Origin: Allobosea psychrotolerans
GTDB lineage: Bacteria; Pseudomonadota; Alphaproteobacteria; Rhizobiales; Beijerinckiaceae
Length of the DNA: 64,000 nucleotides
Reading direction: 5' to 3'
NCBI RefSeq assembly: GCF_002917105.1
Contig: NZ_PQFZ01000003.1
Coordinates: 215,808-279,807, forward strand
How positions within the stretch are numbered: the stretch's first letter is position 1; each line of letters begins with the position of its first letter. The notes below the pieces were generated by a model. It worked only from the letters and a program-made list of their open reading frames with translations. It did no database searches and was not told the DNA's origin. Made by a program: the position numbers and the translations under genes. Positions 8,775 to 17,907 of the stretch are shown piece by piece.

Positions 8775-8803
8775 GTGTCGTCGTTTTGAGAAAAGCGGAC
8801 CAA

Positions 8804-9268
8804 GTGACGGACTACCGGAAACAGCCGACGGAGCCAAATTCGCACGAGCCTGCTGAACAAAGGCTTTCAGCCGGCGGGTCGTCCGTTGCCCGGATGGTCG
8901 CGCGCCTGCCGCGCCGCGCCGCGCATGGGCTGATCCGGGGTTACCAGCTCAGCCTGTCGCTGCTGGTCGGGCGGCATTGCCGACACTGGCCAAGCTGCTC
9001 GGCCTATACCGACGAGGCGATCCAGCGCCACGGGCTGTGGCGCGGCGGCTGGGTCGGCTTTGCCCGGATCTGCCGCTGCAATCCCTACGGCACGAGCGGC
9101 ATCGATCTCGTCTGCGAGGAATTGCCGCCGGACGCGACGTGGTATAGGCCGTGGTCTTATGGCCGCTGGCGCGGCGTGAACGCGCCCCCTTCCGAAGGTG
9201 TGACAGCGGCCTTCGATTCCGACGCGCAACCGGCTGCGGGCGACGGAAGCGGCACCCCGCATCCGTAG
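8804..9268 (+). CDS. yidD: Membrane protein insertion efficiency factor YidD
   Basis: A 154-residue protein with the short conserved YidD core: LIRGYQLSLSLLVGRHCRHW, then PSCSAYTDEAIQRHG and CRCNPYGTSGIDLV. The core cysteines and the GxR.C.F/W.PSCS signature are intact. YidD is a small amphipathic inner-membrane protein that assists YidC-dependent insertion. The protein is longer than E. coli YidD, with about 35 extra N-terminal and 50 extra C-terminal residues. The start is uncertain: GTG at 8804 or TTG at 8786, neither with a strong Shine-Dalgarno. It is not in the usual rpmH-rnpA-yidC context. Confidence 0.88.
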   Translation: MTDYRKQPTEPNSHEPAEQRLSAGGSSVARMVARLPRRAAHGLIRGYQLSLSLLVGRHCRHWPSCSAYTDEAIQRHGLWRGGWVGFARICRCNPYGTSGIDLVCEELPPDATWYRPWSYGRWRGVNAPPSEGVTAAFDSDAQPAAGDGSGTPHP

Positions 9269-9319
9269 CCGGCCTTGACTTACGGGGCTCGTATCCCCGA
9301 GTGAGCAGGAAAGCGATCG

Positions 9320-11320
9320 ATGACGATTTCCCTGACATTTCCCGATGGCGCCAAGCGCGAGTTCCCCTCCGGCATCACCGGAAAGGCGATTGCCGGCGGC
9401 ATTTCCCCCTCCCTGCTGAAGCGCACTGTCGCGATGGCGCTCGATGGCGTGGTCGTCGACCTCGGCGACCCGATCGAGACGGACTCGAAGATCGAGTTCC
9501 TGACCCGCGAGGATCCGCGTGCGCTCGAGCTCATCCGCCATGACTGCGCCCACGTCCTGGCGGAAGCCGTGCAGGCACTCTATCCCGGCACGCAGGTTAC
9601 GATCGGCCCGGTGATCGAGGGCGGCTTCTTCTATGATTTCGCCCGCAACGAGCCCTTCACGCCGGAGGATTTCGAGCCGATCGAGAAGAAGATGCGCGAG
9701 ATCATCGCGCGCGACGCCCCTTTCACCAAGGAAGAGTGGAGCCGCGACAAGGCCAAGGCCTTCTTCAAGGAGAAGGGGGAGGCCTACAAGGTCGAGCTGG
9801 TCGACGCGATTCCGGCTGACCAGACGTTGAAGATGTATGCGCAAGGCGACTGGATCGACCTCTGCCGCGGCCCGCACATGACCTCTGTCGGCAAGGTCGG
9901 CAATGCCTTCAAGCTGATGAAGGTGGCCGGCGCCTATTGGCGCGGCGACAGCAACAACGCCATGCTGACGCGCATCTACGGCACCGCCTTCGCCAAGCAG
10001 GAGGAGCTCGACGCCCATCTCAAGCAGATCGAGGAGGCGGAGAAGCGCGACCACCGCAAGCTTGGCCGCGAGATGAACCTGTTCCACTTCCAGGAGGAGG
10101 GGCCGGGCGTGGTGTTCTGGCACTCCAAGGGCTGGCGGCTGTTCCAGGAAATCCTGACCTATATGCGCCGGCGGCTCGCTGCCGATTATGAAGAGGTCAA
10201 CGCGCCGCAGATCCTCGACAAGTCGCTCTGGGAGACGTCTGGTCACTGGGGCTGGTACCAGGACAACATGTTCGCGGTGAAATCGGCGAGCGCGTTCGAG
10301 AATCCCAACGACCCGACGCGCGACCAGAAGGTCTTCGCGCTGAAGCCGATGAACTGCCCGGGCCATGTCCAGATCTTCAAGCATGGGCTGAAGAGCTATC
10401 GCGACCTGCCGATCCGGCTTGCCGAATTCGGGGCGGTGCATCGCTATGAGCCGTCGGGTGCCTTGCATGGGCTGATGCGCGTGCGCGGCTTCACCCAGGA
10501 CGACGCACATATCTTCTGCGCGGAAGATCATCTCGCAGCGGAGTGCTTGAAGATCAACGAGCTGATCCTCTCGGTCTATGCCGATTTCGGCTTCACCGAC
10601 GATCTCGTCATCAAGCTCTCGACGCGGCCGGACAAGCGCGTCGGGACGGATGCGATGTGGGACCATGCCGAGGACGTGATGAACCGCGTGCTGGTGGAGA
10701 TCGCGGCGCAGTCCGGCAACCGGATCAAGACCGAGATCAACCCGGGCGAGGGTGCTTTCTACGGGCCGAAATTCGAATATGTCCTGCGCGACGCCATTGG
10801 CCGCGACTGGCAATGCGGCACCACGCAGGTCGACTTCAACCTGCCAGAGCGCTTCGGGGCCTTCTATATCGGCTCGGATGGCGAGAAGAAGACGCCGAGC
10901 ATGGTCCACCGCGCCATTTGCGGCTCGCTGGAGCGCTTCGCCGGCATCCTGATCGAGCATCATGCCGGGCATTTCCCGCTCTGGCTTGCGCCCGAGCAGA
11001 TCCTGGTCTGCCCGATCACCTCGGAGGCCGACGCCTATGCCGAGCAGGTCACGATCGCCTGCATGAATGCGGGTCTCAGGGCGCGCGCCGATCTTCGCAA
11101 CGAGAAGATCAGCTACAAGGTGCGCGAGCATTCGCTGGCCAAGGTCCCGGTGATCCTGGCCGTCGGCAAGCGCGAGGCGGAGGAAAGGACAGTGACGATC
11201 CGCCGACTCGGCAGCCAGGCGCAAAACGTGATGACGCTCGATGCGATGCTGGAGGCGCTGAGCGACGAGGCGATGCCGCCCGACCTGAAGCGGCTCAAGG
11301 CTCAGAGGGCGGCCGCCTGA
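9320..11320 (+). CDS. thrS: Threonyl-tRNA synthetase
   Basis: A 666-residue class II aminoacyl-tRNA synthetase of normal length. Order: TGS domain (1-62), second additional editing domain with [12 protein letters not shown] and a later CRGPH, catalytic core with [12 protein letters not shown] (zinc cysteine and histidine), motif 2 [13 protein letters not shown], motif 3 [16 protein letters not shown], and a C-terminal anticodon-binding domain from about residue 560. Editing residues appear intact, so mischarged Ser-tRNA(Thr) should be cleared. AGGAAAG precedes the ATG. I see no T-box leader, as expected in this phylum. Confidence 0.98.
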   Translation: MTISLTFPDGAKREFPSGITGKAIAGGISPSLLKRTVAMALDGVVVDLGDPIETDSKIEFLTREDPRALELIRHDCAHVLAEAVQALYPGTQVTIGPVIEGGFFYDFARNEPFTPEDFEPIEKKMREIIARDAPFTKEEWSRDKAKAFFKEKGEAYKVELVDAIPADQTLKMYAQGDWIDLCRGPHMTSVGKVGNAFKLMKVAGAYWRGDSNNAMLTRIYGTAFAKQEELDAHLKQIEEAEKRDHRKLGREMNLFHFQEEGPGVVFWHSKGWRLFQEILTYMRRRLAADYEEVNAPQILDKSLWETSGHWGWYQDNMFAVKSASAFENPNDPTRDQKVFALKPMNCPGHVQIFKHGLKSYRDLPIRLAEFGAVHRYEPSGALHGLMRVRGFTQDDAHIFCAEDHLAAECLKINELILSVYADFGFTDDLVIKLSTRPDKRVGTDAMWDHAEDVMNRVLVEIAAQSGNRIKTEINPGEGAFYGPKFEYVLRDAIGRDWQCGTTQVDFNLPERFGAFYIGSDGEKKTPSMVHRAICGSLERFAGILIEHHAGHFPLWLAPEQILVCPITSEADAYAEQVTIACMNAGLRARADLRNEKISYKVREHSLAKVPVILAVGKREAEERTVTIRRLGSQAQNVMTLDAMLEALSDEAMPPDLKRLKAQRAAA

Positions 11321-11328
11321 TCAGGCCG

Positions 11329-11365
11329 CCGCCTCTCGTCCCTCAGAACGAGGGCCGAGAGGCGG
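11329..11365 (+). terminator. Long hairpin downstream of thrS
   Basis: A near-continuous inverted repeat, CCGCCTCTCG ... CGAGAGGCGG, with an inner CCCTC/GAGGG stem and loop AGAAC, nine bases after the thrS stop. There is no T run, so it is a terminator-like or RNA-stabilising hairpin rather than a classical intrinsic terminator. Confidence 0.5.
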
Positions 11366-11420
11366 GAGGACGGTTGGTCGGCTCTCGCCAAGGCGAAAGC
11401 CGCATGCCAGATTGCCGGCC

Positions 11421-12704
11421 ATGTTGACTGGCTCCTACCGCAAACGACTCGATGCCGACCTGATCCGCTGGGTCGGGGAGGGACTTCTCCCGGCCGAGAG
11501 CGCGGCCTCCATCCGCCAATCACTCGCCCGCGAGGGCGGCTTCAAGCTGCCGGCGCTGCTTGGCATGTTCGGCGGGCTCCTGATCGCTTCCAGCGTCGTG
11601 GCTTTCGTCGCGGCGAACTGGGAGGAGATGCCGCGGCTGCTGAAGCTCGGCATGATCCTGGTCAGCCTCGCGGCAGCACTCGGCATCGCGGCAAGGCTGC
11701 AGGCTCGCGGTTCGACGCTGGGCGCCGATGCCGCCTCGACCTGCGGCACGCTGATCTTCGGCGCCGGCATCGCGCTCATCGGCCAGATGTACCATCTCCC
11801 GGCCGATTGGCCCGCCGGCGCGTCCCTGGTCGCGATTGGAGCGCTGCTCGTCGCGCTGCTGCTGCGCTCCAACGGCGCGCTCGTTATCGCCTTCGTCGCG
11901 ATGGCGGCATGGAGCAGCGGGCGCTGGGAGGAGAGCCGCGGAGCGCTGCACTTGCCCTTCTTCCTGCTGTATCTGCCGGCGCTCTGGCTTGCGCTTGGCC
12001 GTACCAACCGCTTCGTCCACCATGCCGCCGTGCTGGCACTGGCGCTGTGGCTCGCGTTGCTGCCGGGTGACTGGCTCTATGGCCGCTTCGATTACGGCCT
12101 GCTTGCCTATGCGCTCGGGCTCGCGGCCGTCTATGTCGTGCTCGGCGCACTCGCGCTCGATCGCGGCGGGCCGGCGCTGCTGACCTGCTGCCTGCCCTGG
12201 GGGCTGCTCGCCTTGATGGCCGTGCTTAGCGTCGAATTGTTCCGCATTCTAGACGCCTCGGAATCGCGCGCCGGCAGCGCGGTCTGGCTGAACTATCTCG
12301 CCTATGGCCTTGCGGTTCCAGCGCTCGCGGCGCTTCTGGCGCTGGCGCGCGAAAGGCGCTTTGCCCTGCCGCTGGCCATCGCGCTGCTGACCGCGCTGAT
12401 CGTGCCGCTGGTGTTCTGGAGCGGGCGCGTCGTCGGGCTGCCGGGCAAGGCCGTCGTCGCGGGCCTGATCCTCGTCGCCGCGATCGGCTTCGTGGTCGCC
12501 GGCGTCTCGGGTGGGGTCCGGCGGATCATGCTGGCAGGCTCGGCCCTGTTCGGCCTCGCCATCCTGATCCTGCTTGGCCAGACCATCGGTACCCTGCTCG
12601 ACCAATCCGTGTTCTTCCTGGTGGCGGGTGGTCTGCTCCTCGCCCTGGCGGGCGGTGCACGCAAGCTGTTCGCGCGGCTGAGCCCCCCAGTGGAGGCGCG
12701 CTAA
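11421..12704 (+). CDS. DUF2157 polytopic membrane protein
   Basis: A 427-residue integral membrane protein. The first 40 residues form the cytoplasmic DUF2157 head (YRKRLDADLIRWVGEGLL ... REGG), followed by roughly a dozen hydrophobic helices. The family is of unknown function. Its stop overlaps the start of the next gene by one base (TAATG), so the two are translationally coupled, and DUF2157/GDYXXLXY pairs are recurrent in proteobacteria. The ATG at 11421 is preferred to the TTG nine bases earlier. Confidence 0.85.
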   Translation: MLTGSYRKRLDADLIRWVGEGLLPAESAASIRQSLAREGGFKLPALLGMFGGLLIASSVVAFVAANWEEMPRLLKLGMILVSLAAALGIAARLQARGSTLGADAASTCGTLIFGAGIALIGQMYHLPADWPAGASLVAIGALLVALLLRSNGALVIAFVAMAAWSSGRWEESRGALHLPFFLLYLPALWLALGRTNRFVHHAAVLALALWLALLPGDWLYGRFDYGLLAYALGLAAVYVVLGALALDRGGPALLTCCLPWGLLALMAVLSVELFRILDASESRAGSAVWLNYLAYGLAVPALAALLALARERRFALPLAIALLTALIVPLVFWSGRVVGLPGKAVVAGLILVAAIGFVVAGVSGGVRRIMLAGSALFGLAILILLGQTIGTLLDQSVFFLVAGGLLLALAGGARKLFARLSPPVEAR

Positions 12705-13324
12705 TGCGTATCGCAAGCGCCGATCGCCTCGTTGCCCGTGTGCCGCTGCTCTGGCGCGCGCTGCTGGCCATTCTCGCCTTGTGCGGCGTGCTGCTCGCGC
12801 TCATCGAGAGCAGGGCCGGCATCCTGCGCTCGGGAACCGAGGTTCGGTTGCGGACGGTGCCGGTCGATCCGCGCGACCTGTTCCGGGGCGACTATGTCGT
12901 GCTCGGCTACGAGATCAGCACGCTCGACCCGGCAAAGCTAGGCGGCGAGAGCGACTTCCGGCGCGGCGAGACCGTCCATGTCAGGCTCGCACCGGGGCCG
13001 GACGGTTTTGCGCGCGCCGTCACCCTCTCCAGGAACCGCCCGGCGGGCACGGCAACGGAGCCAGTGATCACGGGGCGCGTCGTCGGTATCAACGCCTGCG
13101 GCACCAATGAGAGCGGCGCTCTGGACTGCTCGCAGGAGCGGCGCGGCTTGCGCGTCGCCTATGGGCTCGAAAGCTATTTCGTGCCACAAGGCTCCGGCCG
13201 CGCGATCGAGCTCACGGAGCGCCGGCGCATCGAGGTCGTCGCAGCGGTGTCGTCCTCCGGCGAAGCTGCGATCAAGCGCCTGCTGATCGACGGCAAGATC
13301 GTCCACGCCGAGCCGCCTTATTGA
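12704..13324 (+). CDS. GDYXXLXY-domain protein
   Basis: A 206-residue protein with one N-terminal membrane anchor (LLWRALLAILALCGVLLALI) and an extracytoplasmic domain bearing the defining FRGDYVVLGYEIS motif at about residues 62-74. Family members are encoded next to DUF2157 membrane proteins and are of unknown function. The GDY motif resembles that of signal-peptidase-like beta domains, but no catalytic Ser/Lys pair is evident. It is coupled to the upstream gene through TAATG. Confidence 0.87.
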   Translation: MRIASADRLVARVPLLWRALLAILALCGVLLALIESRAGILRSGTEVRLRTVPVDPRDLFRGDYVVLGYEISTLDPAKLGGESDFRRGETVHVRLAPGPDGFARAVTLSRNRPAGTATEPVITGRVVGINACGTNESGALDCSQERRGLRVAYGLESYFVPQGSGRAIELTERRRIEVVAAVSSSGEAAIKRLLIDGKIVHAEPPY

Positions 13325-13531
13325 GCCGGCCGCCGCGCCCGGCCCGCGGCGAACCTCGTAAATCCCAATTCGAAACCGGCCACACCGCTGACACGCGGAT
13401 GTGATCGCATATCTGCTGACTGGTGATGGCTTTGCCTTAATATGAACACCAGATGAACGGCATGAGCAGACAACGTTCATGTCGCGGCGGGGGAGCCAAC
13501 CCCTGCCGTGGATTGCCTGGAGGAGCATCCC

Positions 13532-14734
13532 GTGTCGCAAGCGTTGGCTTTCGGGCGCTTTCTGGCTTTTGGGCGGCATGCCACGGCGGCGGGGCCGCAA
13601 CCTGGCCGCGATGCGCGCATCGACATCATCCGCGGCCTGGCGCTGTTGGTCATCTTCATCAACCACATGCCCGGCAATGTTCTCGCGGGTTACACGCCGC
13701 ATAACTTCGGCTTCTCGGACGCGGCCGACGCCTTCGTTCTGCTGGCGGGCATCTCGGCGGCCCTGGCCTATGGGTCGTTGATCGACCGGCATGGGTTGGC
13801 ATTCGGCATCCGCAGGATCGCCTTGCGTCTGCGGGCGCTCTACATCGCCCATATCGCGGTTTTCCTGATTGTCTGCGGCGTCGTCGCTGCGGCAGTCACA
13901 CGCACGCAAAACCCGCTTTATATCGAGATGATCAACATCCAGCCCTTCTTCAGCGACACGCCGATGGCCTTGCTTCACGCGCTGACGCTGCAATACCAAC
14001 CGAACTATCTCGATATCCTGCCGCTCTATGTCGCGCTGCTGGCATTGTTTCCGCTGATCCATCTTGGCGTCCGCCTCAGCCCGGCCCTGACGCTCATCCT
14101 CTCGGCGGCCCTCTGGCAGGGCGCAGTCTTCCTCGAGCTGAACCTGCCCAATACGGGTTCGGCCGGCTGGTTCTTCAATCCCTTCGCCTGGCAGTTCCTC
14201 TTCACCATGGGCGTGGTGATCGGCCGGAGCCGGCAGCTCGGCGTTGTCGCTCCACGTCTGAGGCCGCTCGATATCGCGGCGGCGGGCTATCTCGCCTTCG
14301 CCGTGATCGTCAAAACCGCTTCGGGCAACCCGTTCGGCATCGCCGCGATGAACGACTGGATCGACACGGTGCAGTTGGGGATGGACAAGACCAATCTCGG
14401 CTGGGAGCGCGTGCTCCATGTCGCGGCGCTGGCGTGGCTTGTGGTCCGCTTCGTGCCGGCCGGCTCCGCTACCCTGAACTCATCCGGGGCGCGCCTTCTT
14501 GCAGGGATCGGCCGGCATTCTCTCGAGGTCTTCTGCGCCGGCATCGTGCTCGCGATCATCGGCCAGGTCATCCTGGCGGAAACGGCCTTCGCTTTGGGCG
14601 TTCAGTTGCTCGTTTGCGCCATCGGCGTTACGATATTGATCGGGTTAGGGGTTTTCCTCTCTTGGCATCATTCGACATCGTCTCGCAATGCGCCCGCCAA
14701 ACCATCCCTTACGCTCGGCGCGTCGGGGCCGTAA
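13532..14734 (+). CDS. OpgC-like acyltransferase, polytopic membrane protein
   Basis: A 400-residue membrane protein of the OpgC/acyltransferase-3 type. It begins near RDARIDIIRGLALLVIFINH, whose D-x-x-R-G and INH residues match the acyltransferase signature, then has about ten hydrophobic helices. OpgC proteins succinylate periplasmic glucans; others in the family transfer acetyl groups to polysaccharide. I chose GTG at 13532 because GGAGGAG lies seven bases upstream, while the GTG at 13508 has nothing comparable. Its last 73 bases overlap the following SGNH hydrolase frame, suggesting the two act together on the same glycan. Confidence 0.85.
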   Translation: MSQALAFGRFLAFGRHATAAGPQPGRDARIDIIRGLALLVIFINHMPGNVLAGYTPHNFGFSDAADAFVLLAGISAALAYGSLIDRHGLAFGIRRIALRLRALYIAHIAVFLIVCGVVAAAVTRTQNPLYIEMINIQPFFSDTPMALLHALTLQYQPNYLDILPLYVALLALFPLIHLGVRLSPALTLILSAALWQGAVFLELNLPNTGSAGWFFNPFAWQFLFTMGVVIGRSRQLGVVAPRLRPLDIAAAGYLAFAVIVKTASGNPFGIAAMNDWIDTVQLGMDKTNLGWERVLHVAALAWLVVRFVPAGSATLNSSGARLLAGIGRHSLEVFCAGIVLAIIGQVILAETAFALGVQLLVCAIGVTILIGLGVFLSWHHSTSSRNAPAKPSLTLGASGP

Positions 14735-15507
14735 CGCTGACAGCAGTGCTGTTCGCCGGTCAGGTGCTCGCGGGGCCGAAGCCGGCAGGCGCGATCACCG
14801 ATTTACGCTGCCGCTCCGGCGCGGCGCAGCAATCGTTCCTGCCAGAGCTGCCTGCAGCCAGGAAGGTGCTGCAGGAGACCGGCTCGGTGACGATCGTTGC
14901 GCTCGGCTCTTCAGCGACGGCGGGCTCCGGCGCCAGCGCCACCGACAAGAGCTATCCGGCCGTGCTGGAAGCAGAGCTGAAGCGGCGGCTTCCCAATGCC
15001 GAGGTCAAGGTCATCAACAAGGGCGTGGGCGGCCAGTCGGCCTACGACATGCTGTTGCGCATGGATGCCGACGTGATCGAGGAGAAGCCCTCGATCGTCA
15101 TCTGGCAAACGGTGGCCAACGACGTGGTTCGCGATGTCGGCGAGGAGAAGCTCGCCAAGATCCTGCGCAAGGGCATCCGGAAAGTCCACGAGGCCGGCAT
15201 CGACATGGTCGTGATGGACCTGCAATGGCTGCCGCGCGAGGATCGCTATCCGAAATATGAAGACTACCGCGCCGTCCTGGCCAAGACCGCGCAGGAACAT
15301 GCTGTCTCGATCTTCCCACGCTATGCCATGATGCGGAATTGGGCGAGGTCGAAGCAGTTCTCCTCGGAGGAACTGGTCGGCATGGACGGCCTGCACATGG
15401 TCGATTCCAGCTATCGCTGCCTGGCGATCCGCATGGCCGACGGTCTCGTCAGCGGATTGACCGGGGAGAAGTCGGACTTTCCAGTCAAGTCCCGCTCGAC
15501 CAACTGA
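14662..15507 (+). CDS. SGNH/GDSL-family hydrolase, exported
   Basis: A 281-residue esterase-like protein with a hydrophobic N-terminal segment (RVGAVTLTAVLFAGQVLAGP) acting as signal or anchor. The SGNH blocks are present: IVALGSSATAG (nucleophilic Ser), NKGVGGQSA (Gly), WQTVANDV (Asn) and MDGLHMVD (Asp-His). The open frame extends far upstream, but that part is out-of-frame opgC-like DNA. The best start is TTG at 14662, nine bases after AGGGG. That gives a 73-base overlap with the acyltransferase gene and points to coupled translation. An acyl-transfer or de-esterification role on a periplasmic polysaccharide is inferred. Confidence 0.82.
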   Translation: MASFDIVSQCARQTIPYARRVGAVTLTAVLFAGQVLAGPKPAGAITDLRCRSGAAQQSFLPELPAARKVLQETGSVTIVALGSSATAGSGASATDKSYPAVLEAELKRRLPNAEVKVINKGVGGQSAYDMLLRMDADVIEEKPSIVIWQTVANDVVRDVGEEKLAKILRKGIRKVHEAGIDMVVMDLQWLPREDRYPKYEDYRAVLAKTAQEHAVSIFPRYAMMRNWARSKQFSSEELVGMDGLHMVDSSYRCLAIRMADGLVSGLTGEKSDFPVKSRSTN

Positions 15508-15509
15508 TC

Positions 15510-15615
15510 CTAGAGCATTTCCGCGTTTCTCCGAATCGCGGAAATGCTCTACGCCTTTGTTTTACAGCATTTTCTTCACGCGAACCGGTGCCCACTTCGC
15601 TCGAAAATGCTCTAG
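15510..15615 (+). repeat. Full-length dispersed palindromic repeat
   Basis: About 106 bases bounded by an eleven-base terminal inverted repeat, CTAGAGCATTT ... AAATGCTCTAG. The left half is a perfect 15-base-pair palindrome (TAGAGCATTTCCGCG at 15511-15525 with CGCGGAAATGCTCTA at 15537-15551). The right half contains CACGCGAACCGGTGCCCACT followed by TCGCTCGAAAATGC. Degenerate relatives lie at 4.3, 8.0 and 22.85 kb. It sits between convergent genes, and its right end supplies the stop codon of the minus-strand gene at 15612. It may also work as a bidirectional terminator. Confidence 0.8.
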
Positions 15616-16520
15616 CGCGACAGCACTTCGATATCGCGGTCGAGACCCGTCTCCACCTTGAAGTCGCGCGAATGGACCTGGCCTTCCTGCCGGGCGATCA
15701 GCACATAGTCGCCTTCCGCCAGGACGACTTGCGGAAAGGCGCCGATCGCCTCGCGGATGACGTCGCCGCCGGGCGTCAGCACGCTGAAGGCGGTGCCGGC
15801 AAAAGCCTCGCCGCCGGGCGATGCGACCAGCTTCAGCGTCACCCGTGCGGCGCGGTGGTGCAAGGTGGCGTCCGTGACCTTGCCCGACTCGACCTTGACG
15901 TCGGCACGCTGGATCGCGTTCGAATCGCCATAGGTCGAAACGACGTGGTAGGTGCCCTCCGGCAAGCGGATGAGCTCGCCGGCCTTGGCGTTGGAGACGA
16001 CGAGACGCCCTTCCGAGTTGCCCTGGAGCGGGACGAAGACCGAGAAGTTGAGCTGGTTCGCGGCAATCGGATTGTCACCGATCGAGCCCGCCAGCGACAA
16101 TCCGCCGGCACTGATCGAGATCTGGTCGCGCAGGCCCTGGGGTCCGAGCGTGATGCGCTTGGTGCCGCTGGCGAAGCCATAGGCGGCGTGCAGCAGATAA
16201 GTGCCGGGGTCGAGCATGAAAACGGGCTGGGCCTCATTCGAGCGCGCGACGATGCGCGGCGGCGACCCATCGGCGGTCTCGCTCAGGACGCGCCAGACCA
16301 GGCCGGAGCGGATCGGCTTGCGGTCGCCGGAGAATTGCGCGCCGAGCGTCAGCGAAGCAGGGGCCGTGGCGACGCCGACACCGGTATCGCCCGGCGCGAA
16401 CGGAGCGATCTGCGGCGATTGCGCAAAGACGGGATTCGCGGACAAGGCCAGCATCAGAGCGAGCATGTGCCCGGCCAGCCGCGCGCCTGTCTGGAACCCC
16501 TCGAATTGAAACATGCTCAT
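15612..16520 (-). CDS. Hypothetical secreted protein with repeated beta-sandwich (carboxypeptidase-regulatory or PEGA-like) segments
   Basis: A 302-residue protein with a signal peptide (LAGHMLALMLALSANPVFAQ). The mature part repeats a pattern of hydrophobic beta-strands ending in a GTY or GDY turn: DPGTYLLHAAYG, PEGTYHVVSTYG, AEGDYVLIARQ. This is the rhythm of carboxypeptidase-regulatory-like or PEGA domains, usually wall- or glycan-associated. No catalytic residues are evident. ATG at 16520 or 16514 are both possible (GAGGG just upstream); the frame extending to 17798 is shadow sequence. The stop codon TAG is provided by the dispersed repeat. Function unknown. Confidence 0.75.
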   Translation of the reverse strand: MSMFQFEGFQTGARLAGHMLALMLALSANPVFAQSPQIAPFAPGDTGVGVATAPASLTLGAQFSGDRKPIRSGLVWRVLSETADGSPPRIVARSNEAQPVFMLDPGTYLLHAAYGFASGTKRITLGPQGLRDQISISAGGLSLAGSIGDNPIAANQLNFSVFVPLQGNSEGRLVVSNAKAGELIRLPEGTYHVVSTYGDSNAIQRADVKVESGKVTDATLHHRAARVTLKLVASPGGEAFAGTAFSVLTPGGDVIREAIGAFPQVVLAEGDYVLIARQEGQVHSRDFKVETGLDRDIEVLSR

Positions 16521-16649
16521 GGCCCTCGGCACCCCTGCATGAGCGTCTGAGCAGGTTTGCTTGTCCTCATCATGGCGAACCACTAGTTCAGGAGACCTCG
16601 CGCTGCCGGCTCTCCGTTCCGGCAGCCTCAACTCGCGCCCGGATGCTTC

Positions 16650-17219
16650 ATGACCGATACGCTCGCCCTGCTCAAGCTGCGCCGCTCGGTGCCGCCGCAA
16701 TTCCTGACCGCGCCCGGGCCCGACGAGAGCCAGCTTCGCGATATCCTGACCATCGGTGCGCGCGTGCCCGACCATGGCAAACTCGCTCCGTGGCGCTTCA
16801 TCGTCTTTTCCGGCGGGGGGCGCGACAAGGCGGCCGAGATCGTGGCTCAGGCCTTCAAGGCGAAGCATCCGGAGGCCGATGCCGAGAAGGTTGCCTTCGA
16901 GCGCAACCGCCTGCTGCAGGCGCCGGTGATCGTCGCCGTCGTCTCCACAGCCAGGCCGCATGTGAAGATCCCGGAATGGGAGCAGGAGCTCTCGGCCGGC
17001 GCTGTCTGCATGAACATGCTGGTCGCCGCCCATGCGATGGGGTTCGCTGCATCCTGGCTGACCAACTGGTTCTCGTTCGATCGCACCGTGCTGACAGCGC
17101 TCGGGCTCGACACCGGCGAGCGCATCGCCGGCTTCATCCATATCGGCACGCCGACCGCAGCGCCCGCTGATCGCGAGCGGCCGGTCCTTGCCGACATCGT
17201 CAGCCACTTTGGAGCATGA
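16650..17219 (+). CDS. Nitroreductase-family FMN oxidoreductase (YdjA-like)
   Basis: A 189-residue nitroreductase of the short, single-domain YdjA type. LLKLRRSVPPQFL at the N-terminus and VPDHGKLAPWRFIV supply the FMN phosphate and ring contacts. GAVCMNMLVAAHAMGFAASW is the dimer-interface helix, and FIHIGTP is the C-terminal signature. The substrate is unknown; reduced flavin or NAD(P)H-dependent reduction of quinones or nitro compounds is typical. It is six bases upstream of a flavin-reductase-like gene and is almost certainly co-transcribed with it. Confidence 0.88.
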   Translation: MTDTLALLKLRRSVPPQFLTAPGPDESQLRDILTIGARVPDHGKLAPWRFIVFSGGGRDKAAEIVAQAFKAKHPEADAEKVAFERNRLLQAPVIVAVVSTARPHVKIPEWEQELSAGAVCMNMLVAAHAMGFAASWLTNWFSFDRTVLTALGLDTGERIAGFIHIGTPTAAPADRERPVLADIVSHFGA

Positions 17220-17225
17220 CGCGTC

Positions 17226-17831
17226 ATGATCTATTCGACCGCGTTGCAGGATCATGGGCTGCCGCATGATCCGTTTAAGGCGATCGTCACTCCGCGGCCG
17301 ATCGGCTGGATCACGGCGCTGAACGCCAAGGGCGAGGTCAATCTCTCGCCCTACAGCTTCTTCAACGCGGTCTCGTCGCGACCGCACATCGTGATGTTCG
17401 GCTCCGAAGACAAAAAGGACGCCGTCTCCTTCATCGAGGAGACCGGCGAATTCACCTGCTCGCTCGTCACCAAGGCTTTGGCGCAGCAGATGAACCTGAC
17501 CTCGGCGCCGCTGCCGGCGGGCCAGAGCGAATACGGCCATGCCGGGCTGGAGATGGCCGCTTCCAAATTCGTCAAACCGCCGCGCGTGGCTCGCAGCCCG
17601 GCGGCGCTGGAATGCAAGCTGCTTTCGGTGCAGCAGCTCGTCGACCTCGATGGCAAGCTGGTCCCGCGCTGGATGGTGCTGGGGCAGGTCGTCGGCATCT
17701 TCATGGACGACGCCTATGTTCACGGTGGCCGCTTCGACACTGCCGCCGCCAACCCGATCGCGCGCTGCGGCTATGCCGATTACGCTGAGGTCGACCATCT
17801 GTTCTCGATCATCCGCCCGTCTGGCGGCTAG
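17226..17831 (+). CDS. Flavin reductase-like domain protein (FMN-binding)
   Basis: A 201-residue protein of the flavin reductase-like split-barrel family. The core ITPRPIGWITAL-type strand is seen as IVTPRPIGWITALNAKGEVN, followed by LSPYSFFNAVSSRPHIVMF, the typical FMN-binding segment. This subgroup binds FMN and is often of unknown physiological role. It directly follows the nitroreductase (six-base gap), suggesting a two-component flavin system. Confidence 0.88.
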   Translation: MIYSTALQDHGLPHDPFKAIVTPRPIGWITALNAKGEVNLSPYSFFNAVSSRPHIVMFGSEDKKDAVSFIEETGEFTCSLVTKALAQQMNLTSAPLPAGQSEYGHAGLEMAASKFVKPPRVARSPAALECKLLSVQQLVDLDGKLVPRWMVLGQVVGIFMDDAYVHGGRFDTAAANPIARCGYADYAEVDHLFSIIRPSGG

Positions 17832-17907
17832 AGCTTTGTGGGAAGAAAGGGGTACAGTTTTTTGCGTGAGCCGGGCTCTCGAATTTTAGAACCTCCAAGG
17901 AGGGGCC

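Noticed and set aside
8867..11224. 785-codon minus-strand frame opposite thrS
   Set aside because: Asp/Arg/His-rich composition typical of antisense shadows; thrS is certain.
16521..17798. N-terminal extension of the secreted beta-rich protein
   Set aside because: It is antisense to the nitroreductase and flavin reductase genes; the signal peptide starts at 16520.
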